A DNA stretch of 64,000 bases from DAMCAP01 sp032059445 (GTDB lineage Bacteria; Bacillota; Clostridia; Oscillospirales; Ruminococcaceae), in contig DAMCAP010000002.1 of the NCBI GenBank assembly GCA_032059445.1, positions 1 to 64,000 on the forward strand, in the 5' to 3' direction. Shown piece after piece: positions 1 to 8,548 of this stretch. Within the stretch, counting starts at the first letter, position 1. Each line of letters opens with the position of its first letter. The translations under genes were made by a program, and so were the position numbers. The notes under the pieces were generated by a model, which saw only the letters and a program-made list of their open reading frames with translations, was not told the origin of the DNA and searched no databases.

Positions 1-959
1 ATACCCATCAAGCTGGATAGGTCAAGATTTGGCTGCTGTGGCTGGCTTGGGGTTGACCCAGCACCACCTAGCATACCCATCAAGCTGGATAGATCAAGGT
101 TTGGCTGCTGTGGCTGACTTGGGGCTGACCCCATATTACCCAACATCCCCATCAAGCTCGATAGATCAAGGTTTGGCTGCTGCGGCTGGCTTGGGGCTGA
201 CCCTGCACCACCTAGCATACCCATCAAGCTCGATAGGTCAAGATTTGGCTGCTGCGGCTGGCTTGGGGCTGACCCGGCACCACCTAGCATACCCATCAAT
301 TTCGAAAGATCGAGATTGGGCTGTTGTGACTGGCTTGGGGCTGACCCCATATTCCCCAGCATCCCCATCAAGCTCGATAGATCAAGGTTGGGTGCTTGCT
401 GCTGCATCGGCGCGGGATATGTATTCTGCATCTGCTGATTTGGCATTTGCTGGTTTGGCATCTGCTGATTTTGCATCTGCTGATTCGGCATCTGCTGGTT
501 TGGCATCTGCTGGTTGGGCATCTGCTGGTTTGGCATCTGCTGGTTTGGCATCTGCTGGTTTGGCATCTGCTGGTTTTGCATCTGTTGATTCGGCATCTGC
601 TGGTTTGGCATCTGCTGGTTTGGCATCTGCTGGTTATTTCGCTGGGGGTTTGGTCTTTGCTGAGGTGGTCTCGCCCCCATATTTTGCTGCGTATCAGCCT
701 GTTGGCTCATAGTGCCAGCCTGTGTCTGCTCCATCGGGGGAGTTGCTCCCTGCCCATTTGGCGAGTTACTTTGCTGAGCAGACATGTTTGAGAGCATATT
801 CATCAGGCTGTTTACATCTAGATTTGCATTGTTATTGTTCTGCATCTGCTGGGTATTGCCTGGAGGGGCGATACCTAGAGAGTTTAAAACCGTCTGAAGC
901 TGATTAAATCCGTCCTGAGTATTTAAAAAATTATTAAGCATAGCGGCTAACTCTTCTAT
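1..959 (-). CDS. Gln/Asn/Met/Pro-rich tandem-repeat protein, C-terminus cut by window edge
   Basis: I do not recognise this family. The reading frame is open from about 959 to the window edge. It has an N-terminal part rich in Asn and Gln, about 14 tandem NQQMP-type pentapeptides, then six 24-residue repeats built on the core LDLSSLMGMLG followed by a G/A/P/S/Q linker. A divergent copy of the core (LDVNSLMNMLS) lies near the N-terminus, so the long repeats may have been copied from it. The start is odd. The only good ribosome binding site (AAGGAGGG at 966-973) sits 6 nt before an ATA codon at 959 and 24 nt before the first ATG at 941, so translation may begin at ATA. No signal peptide or membrane segment is visible. 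It lies just downstream of, and co-directional with, a small helical protein gene. An extracytoplasmic or spore-surface role is possible but unproven. Confidence 0.7.
   Translation of the reverse strand, partial: MEELAAMLNNFLNTQDGFNQLQTVLNSLGIAPPGNTQQMQNNNNANLDVNSLMNMLSNMSAQQSNSPNGQGATPPMEQTQAGTMSQQADTQQNMGARPPQQRPNPQRNNQQMPNQQMPNQQMPNQQMQNQQMPNQQMPNQQMPNQQMPNQQMPNQQMPNQQMQNQQMPNQQMPNQQMQNTYPAPMQQQAPNLDLSSLMGMLGNMGSAPSQSQQPNLDLSKLMGMLGGAGSAPSQPQQPNLDLSSLMGMLGGAGSAPSQPQQPNLDLSSLMGMLGNMGSAPSQPQQPNLDLSSLMGMLGGAGSTPSQPQQPNLDLSSLMG
4..400 (-). repeat. Six tandem 72-bp units (24-residue protein repeat)
   Basis: The anchor CCCATCAAGCTSGATAG recurs at 4, 76, 148, 220, 292 and 364, exactly 72 bp apart. 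The period is a multiple of three and is read on the minus strand as LDLSSLMGMLG units, so reading frame is preserved. The last copy is partial. Confidence 0.95.
428..637 (-). repeat. About 14 tandem 15-bp units (NQQMP pentapeptide)
   Basis: The 15-bp unit GCATCTGCTGGTTTG is repeated about 14 times with point variants. On the minus strand it encodes NQQMP/NQQMQ pentapeptides of the repeat protein. The long rightward open frames over this array are by-products of the repeat. Confidence 0.95.
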
Positions 960-986
960 AACGCACCCTCCTTATACCATGATTAT

Positions 987-1229
987 TTATTTCCCAAAGA
1001 ATTTACTAATCTGAGGGTTTGAGAGCAGCTGGCTAAGCACCTGAGGGTTGGAGAGTGCTGCTTTTACCTGTGCAGCCTGCTGGGGAGAGAGATTGGCGAT
1101 GACATCATTTATGTTTCCGCTTTCCAGCTGTTTCTTCAACTGCGATGGATCCTTACCAAGCTGTTTTCCCGCCATCTTAAGCAGCTCATCCTGCTTGTTT
1201 TTGGGGACATTGAAATTATTGTTGTTCAT
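987..1229 (-). CDS. Small helical protein, function unknown
   Basis: An 80-residue protein starting MNNNNFNVPKN. The ATG at 1229 is preferred over an upstream TTG because GGAG lies about 6 nt before it. After a short Asn-rich head the protein looks all-helical and charged, with KKQLESGNINDVIANLS followed by PQQAAQVKAALSNPQVLSQLL. There is no signal peptide, membrane segment or cysteine. It sits 28 bp upstream of the Q/N/M/P-rich repeat protein in the same direction, and both carry repeated leucine/asparagine-rich helices, so they probably form an operon and may act together. I do not recognise the family. Confidence 0.75.
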   Translation of the reverse strand: MNNNNFNVPKNKQDELLKMAGKQLGKDPSQLKKQLESGNINDVIANLSPQQAAQVKAALSNPQVLSQLLSNPQISKFFGK

Positions 1230-1407
1230 ACCTACTCCGTTCTGCTCCTGCCATAGCAACTATTTGTAGGATAAGGCACCTGCGGCAGGCGAAATATTGT
1301 GCCGACCCTTAGGGAAGAAGGCTTAAAACGGATTTTGCCCTCTCTTACTGGTAATGTATGCATAGGGGTTTCAATTTATTATATTTGCCACGATAATAGG
1401 GCAAATA

Positions 1408-1448
1408 AAAAGACCCCACGAAGCCAAAATAGCTTCTCGAGGTCTTTT
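1408..1448 (-). terminator. Rho-independent terminator after the lipoprotein gene
   Basis: AAAAGACC and GAAGC pair with GCTTC and GGTCTTTT, and on the minus strand the stem is followed by TTTTTATTTG. A-rich sequence on the other side may let it work in both directions. Confidence 0.75.
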
Positions 1449-1469
1449 ATTTATAGTGTTTTGTGCGTC

Positions 1470-2141
1470 CTATGCTTTTGAAATTGAAAAGATCATTTTG
1501 CGGTACTTTTCGATCAAATCACTGCGGTCGGCGGGGATATTGGCATTGATGGTCACCGCTACATGCATCTCATCGATCTTATCGTTTGACATATAGAAGC
1601 GCAGAGCGTGGTTATTGCTCTCTTCATCTAGAAACTCAATGTAATAGGCCTTCCATCCCAGCGCAGTACCTTGCCAGTCGGTGGTGATCTTATAGCCGAA
1701 ATCCTCTCCAGCAGCCTTTTTGAGTCCAGTATATACATCTTCTGTCGTAAAGATCTCGGGGATCAGCTTGTCCTTTACCTCTGCCTCAGTGCTTACACCA
1801 AAGAAGCTCTTGAGATCAGGTGGTGTAGTGGTCAGCTTTACAGTGGCATAGGTTTTGCCGTCGGCAACTTCGATGATCTGGTAGTTGCTTGCCCAGTCAT
1901 TATCTCCGGTCCATTCAGCATCGCTGCCATCGAGCATCGAGAGCAGGAAGCTATCTTTGGGCAGAGATTTAGGGGTAGGCTCGATCATCATGCTGTAGAC
2001 TGCATCTTCAAGAGGCTTTGTGGGGAATTCAAAATCAGTCTTTACATCGCCAAAGGTCAAGGGGCCATTGCCCTTGTTACCAGTTAGACTACACCCTGTA
2101 AAGATCAGCATCAAAGATAAAAGCAAAGCTATTTTTTTCAT
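1470..2141 (-). CDS. Putative lipoprotein, function unknown
   Basis: A 223-residue protein with a type II signal peptide: a lysine pair, a Leu-rich core and the lipobox LIFTGC, so Cys16 is the likely lipidated residue and the mature protein is anchored on the outer face of the membrane. The rest is soluble, with alternating acidic and aromatic stretches (for example SFFGVSTEAEVKDKLIPE). No known domain is recognised. AAGGAG lies 8 nt before the ATG. It stands alone, with a terminator behind it and the end of the hydrogenase operon upstream. A substrate-binding or envelope role is plausible but not shown. Confidence 0.8.
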   Translation of the reverse strand: MKKIALLLSLMLIFTGCSLTGNKGNGPLTFGDVKTDFEFPTKPLEDAVYSMMIEPTPKSLPKDSFLLSMLDGSDAEWTGDNDWASNYQIIEVADGKTYATVKLTTTPPDLKSFFGVSTEAEVKDKLIPEIFTTEDVYTGLKKAAGEDFGYKITTDWQGTALGWKAYYIEFLDEESNNHALRFYMSNDKIDEMHVAVTINANIPADRSDLIEKYRKMIFSISKA

Positions 2142-2502
2142 GTAAACTTCTCCTTAAACCAAGCCTCAAGAGCTGGATTAGATAGTGATATTATTGCCAT
2201 TTGCATCTGATTTATTACCGCAGCTGCCTGTTGCTACAGTACCATGATGATAATTATACATCAAAGTAGGATTTTTGGCAATATTTTTTAGCACTTATTA
2301 TACTATCCTGCGATCAAAACCTTGCATATTTTTTTCTTTCGTCCTTCATAGCCGCTGCGCAAAACCCAAACGGACAATATAGCACTACAAGTAATTAAAA
2401 ATACACAAGTACCGTTGCAGACTGTTTATAATGTGTCAGTATGGATTCATTTTACTGCATCTCATATAGACACAGGAGAAATTTCTGCCCGCTCTCTTTT
2501 AT
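2142..2502. other. Intergenic, AT-rich, no gene seen
   Basis: About 360 bp between the lipoprotein start and the hydA terminator. A TATAAT hexamer on the minus strand (2297-2302) could be the -10 of the lipoprotein promoter, but no convincing -35 is seen. No coding sequence is supported. Confidence 0.5.
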
Positions 2503-2540
2503 CAAAAAAGAGCGGTGCAGGGCATATGCCCCACACCGCC
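2503..2540 (-). terminator. Terminator of the hydrogenase operon
   Basis: On the minus strand GGCGGTG pairs with CACCGC and an inner GGGCATATGCCC is self-complementary. CTCTTTTTTG follows, 20 bp past the hydA stop. Confidence 0.85.
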
Positions 2541-2560
2541 TGATATAAAAGCAACTTGTA

Positions 2561-4303
2561 TTAATAACGATCTCTCTTGATATAAGAGGTATGCAGCACA
2601 TGATGGCACTCGTGGCTGCCGGGCTTACCCAAAAACTCATCGTAAACTGCCATAACCGCTGGGTTTAAGTGGCTCTTACGTACGGTTTTATTGGTATCGG
2701 CATTGTAAAGCGCCTTGGCTCTAAGGGCCTTGAGATCCACAAAGTTTCTCACCGAAGCAGGCTGGATCGGCTGACCGCCGCCATTGACACAGCCACCGGG
2801 GCAACCCATGATCTCGATAAAATGATACTCTGCCTCTCCTGCCTTGATCTTCTCTAGCAGGTCACGGGCGTTGGCAAGGCCAGAAGCAACGGCCACCTTA
2901 AGATCAACGTCGCCGATCTTGTAGCTAGCCTCCTTGATACCCTTGGTACCTCTGACTTCGGTAAACTCGTGTCTTTCCAGCTCTTCACCGGTAACCCACT
3001 CATAAGCAGTACGCAGTGCAGCCTCCATTACGCCGCCGGTAGCACCAAAGATAACGCCAGCACCTGTAGAGTTACCCAGAGGCGCATCATACTCCTCATC
3101 AGGCAGGCGGGTAAACTGTATGCCAGCACGCTCGATCATATGGGCAAGCTCACGGGTAGTGACAGCAGCATCTACATCGGGGATACCGCCTCCAGCAGCA
3201 CTCTGATCTGCACGACCCCGCTCAAACTTCTTGGCAGTACAGGGCATGATGCTGACCACAAAGATATCCTTTGGATCAAGCCCCATCTTCTTAGCATACC
3301 AGGTCTTAGCCAGAGCGCCAAACATCTGCTGAGGGCTCTTGCAGGTAGAGAGGTTGGGTATAAACTCAGGCTGGTGGCTCTCGCAGTATTGGATCCAGCC
3401 GGGAGAGCAGGAGGTAATCATCGGCAGCACGCCGCCGTTTTGTAAGCGATGTAGGAACTCACTGGCCTCCTCTACGATGGTTAGGTCGGCTGCAAAGTCC
3501 GTGTCAAATACACCGTCAAATCCTAGGCGACGAAGAGCTGCTACCATCTTGCCGGTAACTTCAGTGCCGATGGGCATGCCGAAGCACTCGCCCAAAGTAG
3601 CTCTGATGGCTGGCGCAGTCTGTACGATGACATGCTTGGTAGGGTCGTTGATCGCATCCAGCACAAGCTGGGTATCATCCTTAATGGTCAAAGCTCCGGT
3701 AGGGCATACCACCACGCACTGACCGCAGGAAACACAAGCGCTGTCTGCTAAATCGCTTTCAAAAGCGCAGCCAATATGGGTATTAAAGCCTCTCTGGTTT
3801 ACACCGATGACCGAAACCGCCTGCTGCTTTTCACAGACAGCCACGCAGCGGCGGCAGAGGATGCATTTATTGTTATCTCTGACGAGATGTACCGCAGAGG
3901 TATCGATGGTATAAGAAGGCGCAAAGCCTTTGTAATAGTCCTGATTATCTATATCAAAGTCATTGCAGAGCTTTTGCAGCTCGCAGCTGCCCGAGCGCTC
4001 ACAGGTCAGGCAGTTTTTGTTGTGGGTTGAGAGGATCAGCTCTAAGGTCTTTTTGCGAGACTCCAGCACGCGCTTAGTATTGGTAAAAACCTCCATGCCT
4101 TCGTTTACTGGGTACACACAGGAGGCAACCAGATTGCGCATGCCCTTGACCTCAACCACGCAGATGCGACAGGCACCGATTTCATTTAGCTCCTTTAGGA
4201 AACAGAGGGTTGGGATGTCAAAGCCTGCCTGATGAGCAGCTTCAAGAATGGTTGTGCCCTCTGCTACCGATACAGGGATGTTGTTAATCTTTATATTTAC
4301 CAT
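2561..4303 (-). CDS. hydA: [FeFe] hydrogenase catalytic subunit HydA, electron-bifurcating type
   Basis: Catalyses reversible H2 formation in the cytoplasm as the alpha subunit of a multimeric, NAD- and ferredoxin-linked hydrogenase. About 580 residues. The plant-type [2Fe-2S] domain has Cys34, 45, 48 and 62. The His/Cys [4Fe-4S] motif is H94-x3-C98-x2-C101-x5-C107. Two [4Fe-4S] sites follow at about 147-157 and 190-200. The H-cluster motifs are all intact: TSCSPGW (about 298), MPCTAKKFE (about 353) and MGCPGGCVNGG (about 499). The C-terminus carries the short HHVLHTSYI small-subunit-like tail. The start at 4303 has AAGGAGG 9 nt upstream; an ATG two codons earlier is too close to the site. 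The gene is 14 bp after hydB and closes the operon. Confidence 0.95.
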   Translation of the reverse strand: MVNIKINNIPVSVAEGTTILEAAHQAGFDIPTLCFLKELNEIGACRICVVEVKGMRNLVASCVYPVNEGMEVFTNTKRVLESRKKTLELILSTHNKNCLTCERSGSCELQKLCNDFDIDNQDYYKGFAPSYTIDTSAVHLVRDNNKCILCRRCVAVCEKQQAVSVIGVNQRGFNTHIGCAFESDLADSACVSCGQCVVVCPTGALTIKDDTQLVLDAINDPTKHVIVQTAPAIRATLGECFGMPIGTEVTGKMVAALRRLGFDGVFDTDFAADLTIVEEASEFLHRLQNGGVLPMITSCSPGWIQYCESHQPEFIPNLSTCKSPQQMFGALAKTWYAKKMGLDPKDIFVVSIMPCTAKKFERGRADQSAAGGGIPDVDAAVTTRELAHMIERAGIQFTRLPDEEYDAPLGNSTGAGVIFGATGGVMEAALRTAYEWVTGEELERHEFTEVRGTKGIKEASYKIGDVDLKVAVASGLANARDLLEKIKAGEAEYHFIEIMGCPGGCVNGGGQPIQPASVRNFVDLKALRAKALYNADTNKTVRKSHLNPAVMAVYDEFLGKPGSHECHHVLHTSYIKRDRY

Positions 4304-4317
4304 GGTCATACGCCTCC

Positions 4318-6108
4318 TTACTTCTTGATAATTGCACCAAAGCGGCATTTTTCCATACAAGCGCCGCACTTGATACACTTTTCGCTATCGATGACATGGG
4401 CTTCCTTCACAGCTCCACTGATTGCGCCTACAGGGCATACTCTTGCACAGAGTGTGCAGCCCTTACACTTCTCGGCAACAATCGAGTAGCTTAGCAGCTC
4501 CTTGCAGACACCTGCTGGGCAGCGTTTGTTGTTGACATGCTCCATATACTCATCTCTAAAGAAGTGCAGGGTGCTTAGTACTGGGTTTGGCGCAGTCTGA
4601 CCAAGACCACAGAGGGAGTTCTCCTTTATGTAGTAGCAGAGCTCCTCCATCTTGTCGATGTCCTCAATGGTCGCCTTGCCCTTAGTGACCTTTTCGAGCA
4701 TTTCATACAGGCGCTTAGTGCCTACACGGCAAGGAGTACATTTGCCGCAGCTCTCATCTACCGTAAACTCTAGGAAGAACTTCGCGATGTCGACCATACA
4801 AGCATCTTCGTCCATTACGATCAGACCGCCGGAGCCCATCATAGAGCCGATGGAAATCAGGTTGTCATAGTCGATTGGTATATCGAGGTGAGCAGGAGGG
4901 ATGCATCCGCCGGAAGGACCACCGGTCTGGGCAGCCTTAAACTTCTTACCGTTTGGTATACCGCCGCCGATCTCCTCTACGATCTCTCGTAGGGTAGTGC
5001 CCATAGGCACCTCTACCAGACCGGTGTTGTGGATCTTACCACCCAGTGCAAATACTTTGGTACCCTTACTCTTTTCGGTACCCATCGAAGCAAACCAATC
5101 CGCACCCTTTAAGATGATCTGAGGGATGTTGGCGTAGGTTTCCACGTTATTGAGTACGGTAGGCTTGCCAAAAAGACCCTTAACAGCAGGGAAGGGAGGT
5201 CTTGGGCGGGGCTCGCCTCGATGACCCTCAATGGAGGTCATGAGTGCAGTTTCTTCGCCGCATACAAATGCTCCTGCACCAAGGCGCAGCTCCATGTCAA
5301 AGTTAAACCCAGTGCCGAGGATGTTTTCGCCCAGTAGGCCCGCTGCTCTTGCCTGCTCAATCGCAATCTGCAAGCGCTTGACGGCGATCGGATACTCGGC
5401 TCTTACATAGACGAAGCCTCTGTCGGCACCGATGGCATAGCCGGCGATTGCCATTGCCTCAATCAATACATGGGGGTCACCCTCCAGTACAGAACGATCC
5501 ATAAATGCGCCTGGGTCGCCTTCGTCGGCGTTACAGGCTACATACTTCTGACCTGCTGGCTGTGCTGCGGCAAAAGCCCACTTCATACCGGTAGAAAATC
5601 CACCGCCGCCTCTGCCTCGCAGACCAGATCTCTTGAGCAGGTCGATAACCTCCTGAGGGGTCATTTCGGTGATGACCTTGCCTAGAGCCTGATAACCGTC
5701 ATATGCGATATACTCGTCGATACACTCGGGGTTGATTACACCACAGTTTCTGAGAGCTACTCTCTTTTGCTTGCGGTAGAAGCCTGTTTCCTCCAAGCTG
5801 GTTACATTGCCCTCGCTGTCGACAGTCTCACTGTAGAGCAATCTGGTTACTACTCTACCCTTGACAATATGCTCTGATACGATCTCGGGGATATCCTCCG
5901 CCTTGACCATCGAATAAAATGCACCCTCTGGGTATACAACCATGATTGGGCCCAATGCACACAAGCCAAAGCAGCCTGTCTTGACCACTTTTACCTCGCG
6001 AGTCAGATCATAGGCTGCCAGCTCTTTTTCGAGGGCTTTTATAATTGTTTCACTGTGGGAGGAGGTACAGCCTGTTCCTCCGCATACCAATATGTGGGTT
6101 CGAAACAT
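4318..6108 (-). CDS. hydB: NuoF-like NADH/flavin subunit HydB
   Basis: Binds NAD(H) and FMN and passes electrons to HydA. 596 residues in the usual HydB order: an N-terminal thioredoxin-like [2Fe-2S] domain (VCGGTGC at 8-14, TGCFGLC at about 44), the NuoF FMN/NADH core with the glycine loop GRGGGGFSTGMKW (about 170), the [4Fe-4S] motif ESCGKCTPCRVGTKR, and two C-terminal ferredoxin clusters (CKGCTLCARVC and CIKCGACMEKC). The extra ferredoxin domain separates it from complex I NuoF and marks the bifurcating or NADP/ferredoxin-linked hydrogenases. AAGGAGG precedes the ATG. It lies between the small ferredoxin gene and hydA. Confidence 0.95.
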   Translation of the reverse strand: MFRTHILVCGGTGCTSSHSETIIKALEKELAAYDLTREVKVVKTGCFGLCALGPIMVVYPEGAFYSMVKAEDIPEIVSEHIVKGRVVTRLLYSETVDSEGNVTSLEETGFYRKQKRVALRNCGVINPECIDEYIAYDGYQALGKVITEMTPQEVIDLLKRSGLRGRGGGGFSTGMKWAFAAAQPAGQKYVACNADEGDPGAFMDRSVLEGDPHVLIEAMAIAGYAIGADRGFVYVRAEYPIAVKRLQIAIEQARAAGLLGENILGTGFNFDMELRLGAGAFVCGEETALMTSIEGHRGEPRPRPPFPAVKGLFGKPTVLNNVETYANIPQIILKGADWFASMGTEKSKGTKVFALGGKIHNTGLVEVPMGTTLREIVEEIGGGIPNGKKFKAAQTGGPSGGCIPPAHLDIPIDYDNLISIGSMMGSGGLIVMDEDACMVDIAKFFLEFTVDESCGKCTPCRVGTKRLYEMLEKVTKGKATIEDIDKMEELCYYIKENSLCGLGQTAPNPVLSTLHFFRDEYMEHVNNKRCPAGVCKELLSYSIVAEKCKGCTLCARVCPVGAISGAVKEAHVIDSEKCIKCGACMEKCRFGAIIKK

Positions 6109-6121
6109 TTTCTCTTCCTCC

Positions 6122-6493
6122 TTACTTGCTTACGCTGCCTGCGGTATACTCTGTTACTGCATTGCCGCCTATTAGATGCTCACGGATAATACGCTCTGCT
6201 TTTTCTTTGGTGACATTTACATACACCACTGGCTCTTGATCGGGTGCAGTCACCTCTACCATAGGCTCGTATCTGCAAGCACCCATGCAGCCCGACTGAT
6301 AGACCGTTACATGATCAAGAGAAAGCTCTACTGCCTGATCATGCAGATAATTTAAGATCTCCCTAGAGCCGGCTGCCAAGCCACAGGTGCCCATACCGAC
6401 AACCACTCGTATATTTTGATGGGTCTCATGGCGGATTCCCATTTGTTTTTTTGCCTTTTCGCGGATTTGCTTTAATTCGGCCAAGCTTTTCAT
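6122..6493 (-). CDS. Thioredoxin-like [2Fe-2S] ferredoxin
   Basis: A 123-residue protein of the (2Fe-2S) ferredoxin/thioredoxin-like fold that accompanies clostridial HydABC. After a charged N-terminal helix it has VVVGMGTCGLAAGS (first cysteine) and YQSGCMGACRYEP (CxxxC), followed by a hydrophobic strand and a C-terminal helix. Only three of the usual four cluster cysteines are obvious, as often in this short paralogue. It probably shuttles electrons within the hydrogenase complex or supplements the NuoE/NuoF-like clusters. AAGGAG precedes the ATG. It sits between the HATPase gene and hydB. Confidence 0.85.
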   Translation of the reverse strand: MKSLAELKQIREKAKKQMGIRHETHQNIRVVVGMGTCGLAAGSREILNYLHDQAVELSLDHVTVYQSGCMGACRYEPMVEVTAPDQEPVVYVNVTKEKAERIIREHLIGGNAVTEYTAGSVSK

Positions 6494-6514
6494 CGGAATA
6501 CTCCTTTTTGTATT

Positions 6515-7072
6515 TTAGTAGTAGAAAGGATGTGCCTTGTTGCAGTTGTGAATATTTTCACGTATATACCTATACAAATATGCCAAAGCTCGTGGCTTTA
6601 GAGGGTCTATCGACCCTGCTCCCCAGCTCACCTCTCGGGAGTCAAAGTAAAACTCAGCCTCATTCACCTTGTAACAGAGGATTAGCCCACATTGCCCGCT
6701 CTGCAAGATCGCGATAACAGTCGCCGCCAAGTCACCCATCGGCAATCGATCCACATGACAAAGCCCGTAATTGGCGCTGACCTTTGTACCAATGCCAAGT
6801 GTGCTCTCCACCACAAGGCTGCCTCCTGTCATCTCGGCGCTCATTGCAAAAAGCGGCAAGCCAAGCCCGATTCCTCGTCGGCTTCTGGTGGTATAAAACG
6901 GATTGGTGGCTAGAGCTAAAGCGGTGGCTCCCATCCCTTTACCGTTATCTGTGATGGTGATGGTTAGGCTATTTTTTTCGGAGCAGACTTCTACCTCTAT
7001 GTCGATCCGTGTAGCGCCTGCCCTAAGGGAATTTTGTGCAATGTCTAGTATATACAGCGAAAGCTCCTGCAT
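6515..7072 (-). CDS. Anti-sigma/histidine-kinase-like ATPase in the hydrogenase operon
   Basis: A 185-residue GHKL-fold (HATPase_c) protein without any sensor or dimerisation domain. The N box is LDIAQNSLRAGA (about 9), G1 is DNGKGM (about 43), and G2 is RRGIGLGLPLF (about 65). It resembles SpoIIAB-like or stand-alone kinase ATPases and is a common passenger in clostridial hyd operons, where its exact job is unknown. The C-terminal 50 residues after the ATPase core are unassigned. It begins 1 nt after hydC and has no strong ribosome binding site, so translation is probably coupled. Confidence 0.85.
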   Translation of the reverse strand: MQELSLYILDIAQNSLRAGATRIDIEVEVCSEKNSLTITITDNGKGMGATALALATNPFYTTRSRRGIGLGLPLFAMSAEMTGGSLVVESTLGIGTKVSANYGLCHVDRLPMGDLAATVIAILQSGQCGLILCYKVNEAEFYFDSREVSWGAGSIDPLKPRALAYLYRYIRENIHNCNKAHPFYY

Positions 7073-7570
7073 TTAGTTTTTATACTTAGCCAGGATGGTA
7101 TCCACGTCGTCAACGCTCAGTCTTCCGTACACTTCTTCGTTGACAGTCAGCACAGGAGCAAGCCCACACGCACCGATGCAGCGGCAGGCATCCAGTGAAA
7201 ATACGCCGTCGGGGGTGCACTCTCCGCCGTCAATCCCCAATCGCTCCTTTAGGCGCTCATAGACCTCTCCAGCACCCTTTACATAGCAGGCAGTACCAAG
7301 GCACACCGAGATTTTATACTGGCCCTTGGGATACAGTGAAAACTGGGAATAAAAGGTTGCTACCTTGTAGACATCCTCCAAAGAAATACCTAGACCTGCG
7401 GCGATCATCCGCTGCACTTCGATGGGCAGATAACCATAGATAGCCTGGGCTTCCTGCAGGATCGGCATCAAAGCCCCTCTCATTTCCTTGGTTTTTGCGA
7501 TGAACTCTTCAAGCTGCTGTTGCTGCTCAGGTGTCCCGCCAAAGGGCGGCAGCTTCTTTTGCTCTGACAT
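7073..7570 (-). CDS. hydC: NuoE-like [2Fe-2S] subunit HydC
   Basis: Third core subunit of the bifurcating hydrogenase, carrying one [2Fe-2S] cluster of the 24-kDa NADH dehydrogenase type. 165 residues. A Gln-rich N-terminal tail is followed by the helical NuoE domain (LPIEVQRMIAAGLGISLEDVYKVATFY) and the cluster ligands CLGTACY (about 88) and CRCIGACGLAP (about 128). The ATG at 7570 has GGAGGAGG 7 nt upstream; an upstream in-frame ATG lies before that site and is unlikely to be used. It is the first gene of the five-gene operon. Confidence 0.93.
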   Translation of the reverse strand: MSEQKKLPPFGGTPEQQQQLEEFIAKTKEMRGALMPILQEAQAIYGYLPIEVQRMIAAGLGISLEDVYKVATFYSQFSLYPKGQYKISVCLGTACYVKGAGEVYERLKERLGIDGGECTPDGVFSLDACRCIGACGLAPVLTVNEEVYGRLSVDDVDTILAKYKN

Positions 7571-7617
7571 CAAATTGACCTCCTCCAAAAACAATAAATA
7601 GAGTCCTAATTAACTCC

Positions 7618-7626
7618 ATTATAACA
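7618..7626 (-). promoter_or_regulatory. Extended -10 promoter of the hydrogenase operon
   Basis: TGTTATAAT on the minus strand is a perfect extended -10, giving a predicted start about 40 nt before hydC. No good -35 is needed or seen. No convincing Rex operator was found in the adjacent AT-rich 400 bp. Confidence 0.6.
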
Positions 7627-8020
7627 AAGCAAGCCTGATAAATCTATCATCAAATCAAATCAGATCAATTGATATACAATTGTTTTTGTGCAAAATACAC
7701 AAAAAAGTTAGAGTTCGTGAAATTGCTCAAAATTTAACGTTATCTATTTGTCAACTTTATGAAAGAAAACTTGCATTGCGATACAATTTGCAAAATTTCT
7801 TACAGATTCTTTCAATTTTCTTGGGATGTATACGATTTTTTATCTGGTATTCTGCATAATTGGACGTATTAAAGACTTGTCACCCTCAATAATCCAGATA
7901 TTTTTGTTAGATATCAATATTTTTTAACCACAGATTATTCATAAATCATGTGCATTGCCTAGCTTCAAGAGTTCGTCCCATTGTTTTTTTGATCTGTGAC
8001 CGATATAATAGCAGTAACAT
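7627..8020. other. AT-rich divergent intergenic region
   Basis: About 390 bp separate hydC from the divergent DRTGG gene. It is AT-rich with several TTG/CAA half-sites, including CAATTGATATACAATTG, a near-palindrome at about 7665-7681 that could be a regulator site. No gene is supported. Confidence 0.4.
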
Positions 8021-8039
8021 AATCAAGGAGGCTGCACCT

Positions 8040-8375
8040 ATGACCACTCATCAACTTACCAATCTGATGTCATTACAGCTTATCTGCCTTGGCGCCCCGA
8101 AGGATATTACCTGTGTATATTGCTGCGACCTCTTGAGCCTCGCCATGGTTAAAGCCCCCAAAGGCTGCTGCTGGGTTACGGTAATAGCCAATCGCAATAC
8201 CATTGCGATCGCAAAGCATGCAGAGGCTGCCTGCATCGTACTGGCAGAAGGAGTCACGCCATCTGAAGAGATGTGCAAAGCAGCAAAGGAGCAGGATATC
8301 CCTCTCTTTGTTACCGCACTTAGTAGCTTTGTAGTAGCCAAGGAGGTTGATGGCTTGCTTACAAGGCAGGCGTAA
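8040..8375 (+). CDS. DRTGG-domain protein, hydrogenase-associated
   Basis: A 111-residue single-domain protein matching the DRTGG fold found next to CBS domains and in clostridial hyd clusters. The core pattern is visible: VYCCDLLSLAMVKAP, then WVTVIANRNTIAIAKHA, then IVLAEGVTPSEEM and KEQDIPLFVT. No catalytic residues are known, and a regulatory ligand-sensing role is inferred. The ATG at 8040 has AAGGAGG 8 nt upstream; the open frame extends farther upstream but without a ribosome binding site. In many relatives this gene lies inside the hyd operon; here it is divergent. Confidence 0.8.
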   Translation: MTTHQLTNLMSLQLICLGAPKDITCVYCCDLLSLAMVKAPKGCCWVTVIANRNTIAIAKHAEAACIVLAEGVTPSEEMCKAAKEQDIPLFVTALSSFVVAKEVDGLLTRQA

Positions 8376-8548
8376 CCGTTGCTCATCGCTGATGACTCCA
8401 TAATCCGTTGCTTTCGCTCCTACAGGGTTTGCCCCCTCCCGATCAAAGCTACAACTACGATGTTTACTTGCTTTCTGGCCGAGCCTTGCTATTGCTAGCC
8501 CCGTGTTTACTACACGTCGCCCTAAGACAAATGCCTATACTAAATAAA

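Noticed and set aside
29..791. Long rightward open frames rich in LASAG and HLLVW repeats
   Set aside because: They mirror the minus-strand repeat gene. Both periods (72 and 15 bp) are multiples of three, so all frames stay open; no ribosome binding site supports them.
7640..7780. Rex operator upstream of the hydrogenase operon
   Set aside because: Scattered TTG and CAA half-sites exist but none makes the TTGTTAA-N4-TTAACAA palindrome.
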